Assembly (NCBI GenBank): GCA_019243445.1 | Contig: JAFAUH010000095.1 | Location: forward strand, 1-44,899 | Length of the DNA stretch: 44,899 nucleotides | Origin: Streptomycetaceae bacterium | Lineage (GTDB): Bacteria > Actinomycetota > Actinomycetes > Streptomycetales > Streptomycetaceae | Reading direction: 5' to 3' | In this document: positions 42,129 to 44,899 of the stretch, piece by piece | Layout of the letters: each line of letters begins with the position of its first letter | How positions within the stretch are numbered: position 1 is the first letter of the stretch | Position numbers and translations under genes: made by a program | The notes under the pieces: generated by a model | What the model saw: only the letters and a program-made list of their open reading frames with translations | Databases searched by the model: none | What the model was told of the DNA's origin: nothing

Positions 42129-43913
42129 GTGACTACTCCCGCTTCCCATCACCTCTCACCGGCCTTTCCCGGCCGTGCCCCCTGGGGGACAGCCGGGAAG
42201 CTGCGCGCATGGCAGCAGGGCGCGTTGGATGCATACCTCCAAAAGCAGCCGCGCGACTTCCTCGCCGTGGCGACGCCCGGCGCCGGCAAAACCACCTTCG
42301 CGCTCACCCTTGCCTCGTATCTGCTGCACCACCACGTCGTGCAGCAGATCACCGTCGTCGCACCGACCGAACACCTGAAGAAACAGTGGTCGGAAGCGGC
42401 GGCACGGGTAGGCATCAAGCTCGACCCGGACTACAGTGCAGGCCCCTTGCCCAAGGACTACCACGGTGCCGCCGTCACCTATGCGGGAGTGGGCGTACGC
42501 CCGATGCTGCACCGCAACCGCTGCGAGCAGCGCAAGACTCTTGTCATCCTCGATGAGATCCATCACGCGGGCGACAGCAAGTCGTGGGGCGAGGCATGCC
42601 TTGAGGCATTCGAACCGGCAACGCGGCGGCTGGCGTTGACGGGAACGCCGTTCCGTTCCGACACCAACCCCATCCCCTTCGTGACCTACGAAGAAGGCAA
42701 CGACGGCATCAGGCGCAGCTCCGCCGACTACACCTACGGCTACGGCAATGCACTCGCCGACGGCGTCGTCCGTCCCGTCATCTTCCTCTCCTACAGCGGC
42801 AATATGCGCTGGCGCACCAAGGCAGGCGACGAGGTCGCCGCCCGCCTCGGCGAGCCGATGACCAAGGACGCCATCGCCCAGGCATGGCGCACCGCGCTCG
42901 CGCCCACCGGTGAGTGGATCCCCAACGTGCTGCGCTCCGCGGACCAGCGGCTCACCGAAGTCAGAAAAGCCATCCCGGACGCCGGTGGGCTCGTCATCGC
43001 CTCCGACCAGGACTCGGCGCGCGCCTACGCCAAACTGATCCGCGAGATCACCGGCCACAAGGCGACCGTCGTGCTCTCCGACGACACCGGTGCCTCGAAG
43101 CGGATCGAGCAGTTCAGCGAGTCCGACGACCGGTGGATGGTCGCAGTCCGCATGGTGTCGGAGGGCGTGGACGTGCCCCGGCTCGCCGTCGGCGTCTATG
43201 CGACGACGATCTCGACGCCGCTGTTCTTTGCACAGGCGGTAGGCCGTTTCGTACGGTCACGGCGGCGCGGCGAGACTGCTTCCGTCTTCCTGCCGACCAT
43301 CCCGATGCTGCTCGGCTTCGCCGGTGAAATGGAAGTCGAGCGCGATCACGTCCTGGACCGGCCGAAGAAGACAGCGGGTGAGGAGGACATCTACGCCGAA
43401 GAGGAAAAACTCCTCGACGAGGCCAACAAGCAGCAGGACGAGGCGACCGACGACGAGCAGATGTCGTTCGAGGCACTGGAATCGGACGCCGTCTTCGACC
43501 GAGTGATGTACGACGGCGCCGAGTTCGGCATGCAGGCCCACACCGGCAGTGAGGAAGAACAGGATTACCTGGGCATTCCGGGCCTGCTTGAACCCGACCA
43601 GGTGCAACTGCTCCTGCAACGCCGCCAGGCCCGCCAGATCGCGCACAGCCGCAAGAAGCCGGACGCCGAGGCCGACCTGCTCGAACTCCCGGCAGAGCGC
43701 CGCCCGGTCGTCACCCACCGGGAGCTGCTGGAGCTGCGCAAGCGGCTCAACACGATGGTTTCGGCCTACACCCACCAGAGCGGCAAGCCGCACGGCGTCA
43801 TCCACAACGAACTGCGCAGGGTGTGCGGCGGCCCACCGAGCGCGGAGGCAACGGCCGGACAGATCGAGGCGCGCATCGCCAAGGTGCAGGAGTGGGCGAC
43901 GCGCATGCGCTGA
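42129..43913 (+). CDS. DEAD/DEAH-box (superfamily 2) helicase
   Basis: 594 residues. Superfamily 2 motifs in order: Walker A VATPGAGKTTF, Ib-like VVAPTEHLKKQW, DEIH box ILDEIHHAGDS, motif III LTGTPFRSD, and C-terminal VRMVSEGVDVPR and QAVGRFVRSRRRGE. Acidic Glu-rich linker near 430-480 and a basic C-terminus. It resembles a helicase conserved across Streptomyces; whether it acts on DNA or RNA is not known to me. The GTG at 42129 has GGAG upstream and fits the family N-terminus; the frame is open to 41994 but that part looks non-coding. Confidence 0.87.
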   Translation: MTTPASHHLSPAFPGRAPWGTAGKLRAWQQGALDAYLQKQPRDFLAVATPGAGKTTFALTLASYLLHHHVVQQITVVAPTEHLKKQWSEAAARVGIKLDPDYSAGPLPKDYHGAAVTYAGVGVRPMLHRNRCEQRKTLVILDEIHHAGDSKSWGEACLEAFEPATRRLALTGTPFRSDTNPIPFVTYEEGNDGIRRSSADYTYGYGNALADGVVRPVIFLSYSGNMRWRTKAGDEVAARLGEPMTKDAIAQAWRTALAPTGEWIPNVLRSADQRLTEVRKAIPDAGGLVIASDQDSARAYAKLIREITGHKATVVLSDDTGASKRIEQFSESDDRWMVAVRMVSEGVDVPRLAVGVYATTISTPLFFAQAVGRFVRSRRRGETASVFLPTIPMLLGFAGEMEVERDHVLDRPKKTAGEEDIYAEEEKLLDEANKQQDEATDDEQMSFEALESDAVFDRVMYDGAEFGMQAHTGSEEEQDYLGIPGLLEPDQVQLLLQRRQARQIAHSRKKPDAEADLLELPAERRPVVTHRELLELRKRLNTMVSAYTHQSGKPHGVIHNELRRVCGGPPSAEATAGQIEARIAKVQEWATRMR

Positions 43914-44009
43914 CGTGCGCCGTCTCGATGGCGTCTCGATGCCGCCCCGATGACGTCGTCCCGATAAAGGGGCATCCACGTCCTGACGTACCGCGCCCTC
44001 GTGATCCGT

Positions 44010-44023
44010 TTTAATTCCCTACG
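44010..44023 (+). promoter_or_regulatory. Possible leaderless promoter of the Lon-like gene
   Basis: TTTAAT at 44010-44015, seven bases before the GTG, in an unusually AT-rich spot; no Shine-Dalgarno. Confidence 0.38.
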
Positions 44024-44799
44024 TGACTTTTCGCGCCAGGATCCTCTCTGTCTGCTTCGCCCTCGTCGTCGCGCTGCTCGCGGTGGCCGCCCTCGCCCCG
44101 CTGCCGATCACGATCGCGGTGCCCGGCCTGACCGCGAACGTCCTCGGCTCCAACAACGGACAGCCGGTGATCACCATCACCGGCACCAAGACCCGCATGA
44201 CCAGCGGCCAGCTGCGGCTGGTCACCATCGCCGCCACCGAACCCGACGCATCCTTGCACCTCACGGACGCCATCGAGGCATGGTTTCGCACTGACGAGGC
44301 GGTCATGCCGCGCAGCGCCGTCTACCCGAGTGGCTCCCTGCAGCAGATCAAACGGCAGAACCAGGCCGAGATGAAGCAGTCCCAGGACGCCGCGACCGCC
44401 GCCGCCCTCGGGCACCTCCGCCTGTCACCCTTTCGGGTGAAGGTGGCGCTGAAACTCGCTGACGTCGGCGGACCCAGCGCGGGGCTGATGTTCACCCTGG
44501 GGATCATCGACTCGATCAACGGCAACGGCAAGGGCGGCGACCTCTCAGGCGGCCGGCGCATCGCCGGTACCGGAACGATCACTGCGGACGGTACGGTCGG
44601 CGCGGTCGGCGGCGTCCAGCTGAAGGAACAGGCCGCCCGGCGCGACGGCGCCACTGTCTTCCTCGTCCCGCAGTCCGAATGCGTCGACGCCAAGAGCAAC
44701 ACCCCCAAGGGGCTGCAAGTCATCCCGGTGACTTCGCTCAACAGCGCGATCGCCGCGCTGTCCGTACTGAACAGCGGCGGGAAGGTATCGACCTGCTGA
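44023..44799 (+). CDS. YlbL-like Lon-domain membrane protein without PDZ
   Basis: 258 residues. One N-terminal helix (about 5-27) anchors a Lon-type (S16) protease domain outside. The catalytic Ser152 lies in GPSAGLMF and Lys201 in VGGVQLKEQA, the Ser-Lys pair of Lon. Usual YlbL proteins (about 340 residues) have a PDZ domain between two parts of this fold; here it is missing, as the sequence runs from KVALKLADV straight into GGPSAG. Substrates unknown. GTG start, probably leaderless, 109 bases after the helicase. Confidence 0.82.
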   Translation: MTFRARILSVCFALVVALLAVAALAPLPITIAVPGLTANVLGSNNGQPVITITGTKTRMTSGQLRLVTIAATEPDASLHLTDAIEAWFRTDEAVMPRSAVYPSGSLQQIKRQNQAEMKQSQDAATAAALGHLRLSPFRVKVALKLADVGGPSAGLMFTLGIIDSINGNGKGGDLSGGRRIAGTGTITADGTVGAVGGVQLKEQAARRDGATVFLVPQSECVDAKSNTPKGLQVIPVTSLNSAIAALSVLNSGGKVSTC

Positions 44800-44844
44800 C
44801 CATTGTGGTCACTCCCGTGACGATCGTGATCAGTCTCGCCGTGA

Positions 44845-44899
44845 TCAGTCCCGCGACGCCTGCTCCACGAGCGGGATGATCCGAAGCGGAACCGGGTTT
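44845..44899 (-). CDS. 3' end of an unidentified minus-strand gene
   Basis: The minus frame reads NPVPLRIIPLVEQASRD then TGA at 44845 and is open to the window edge. Too short to assign a family. It converges with the Lon-like gene; no clear terminator lies in the 45 bases between them. Confidence 0.35.
   Translation of the reverse strand, partial: NPVPLRIIPLVEQASRD

Noticed and set aside
1-44899. CRISPR array, insertion sequence or antibiotic biosynthesis cluster
   Set aside because: No spaced direct repeats, no transposase motifs with terminal inverted repeats, and no synthase or synthetase domains were seen.

Overview
The window is high-GC actinobacterial chromosome, and its gene content and order point to Streptomyces or a close relative in Streptomycetaceae. 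The evidence is: a large NAD-glutamate dehydrogenase; PkaA- and PkaB-like Ser/Thr kinases beside prfB; the order ftsE-ftsX-S41 protease-smpB-ssrA; NarK next to a NnaR-type HemD/winged-helix protein; and the block HelD-like helicase, malic enzyme, HU, murA, YqgE, DUF3039. GTG and TTG starts are common. Several starts have a TAGnnT-type -10 box 6-8 bases upstream and no Shine-Dalgarno, as in leaderless transcripts. Most of the window is core chromosome, not a biosynthetic cluster.

Layout. 1-3.6 kb: 3' part of gdh with a terminator. 3.7-4.8 kb: membrane acyltransferase. 5.0-8.2 kb: sugar ABC importer (lipoprotein plus two permeases, no ATPase). 8.2-16.1 kb: phospho-signalling block, with an FHA-FtsK/EccC-like ATPase on the minus strand, divergent from pkaA and then pkaB. 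16.2-22.9 kb: prfB, a surface protein with an LAETG sorting signal, a small zinc-ribbon membrane protein (minus), ftsE, ftsX, an S41 protease, smpB and tmRNA.

22.9-25.9 kb: an accessory patch just downstream of the tmRNA gene. It holds a Phd/PIN toxin-antitoxin pair, a secreted cysteine-containing protein of lower GC, a truncated VapC with a changed active-site residue, and two minus-strand relics. 26.0-28.8 kb: nitrate/nitrite transporter and the NnaR-like regulator. 28.9-36.6 kb: HelD-like helicase, ACT-domain malic enzyme, HU, murA (minus), YqgE, DUF3039.

36.9-41.2 kb: three-subunit molybdenum hydroxylase operon (FAD, 2Fe-2S, Mo) whose large subunit departs from the family consensus at three active-site motifs. 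41.2-42.0 kb: tRNA-Cys and a ribbon-helix-helix/Doc pair. 42.1-44.8 kb: DEAD/DEAH helicase and a Lon-like membrane protein without a PDZ domain. The right edge cuts the end of a minus-strand gene.

How the genes may work together (inference). PkaA, PkaB and the FHA-ATPase look like a writer/reader pair, since FHA domains bind phosphothreonine. FtsEX is known to control cell-wall hydrolases. SmpB and tmRNA rescue stalled ribosomes. NarK supplies nitrate under NnaR (and probably GlnR) control, feeding a nitrogen pathway in which glutamate dehydrogenase also acts. The items I consider most worth a second look are the altered molybdenum hydroxylase, the FHA-ATPase/kinase block with its in-frame repeats and propeller-like sensor, and the patch after ssrA.
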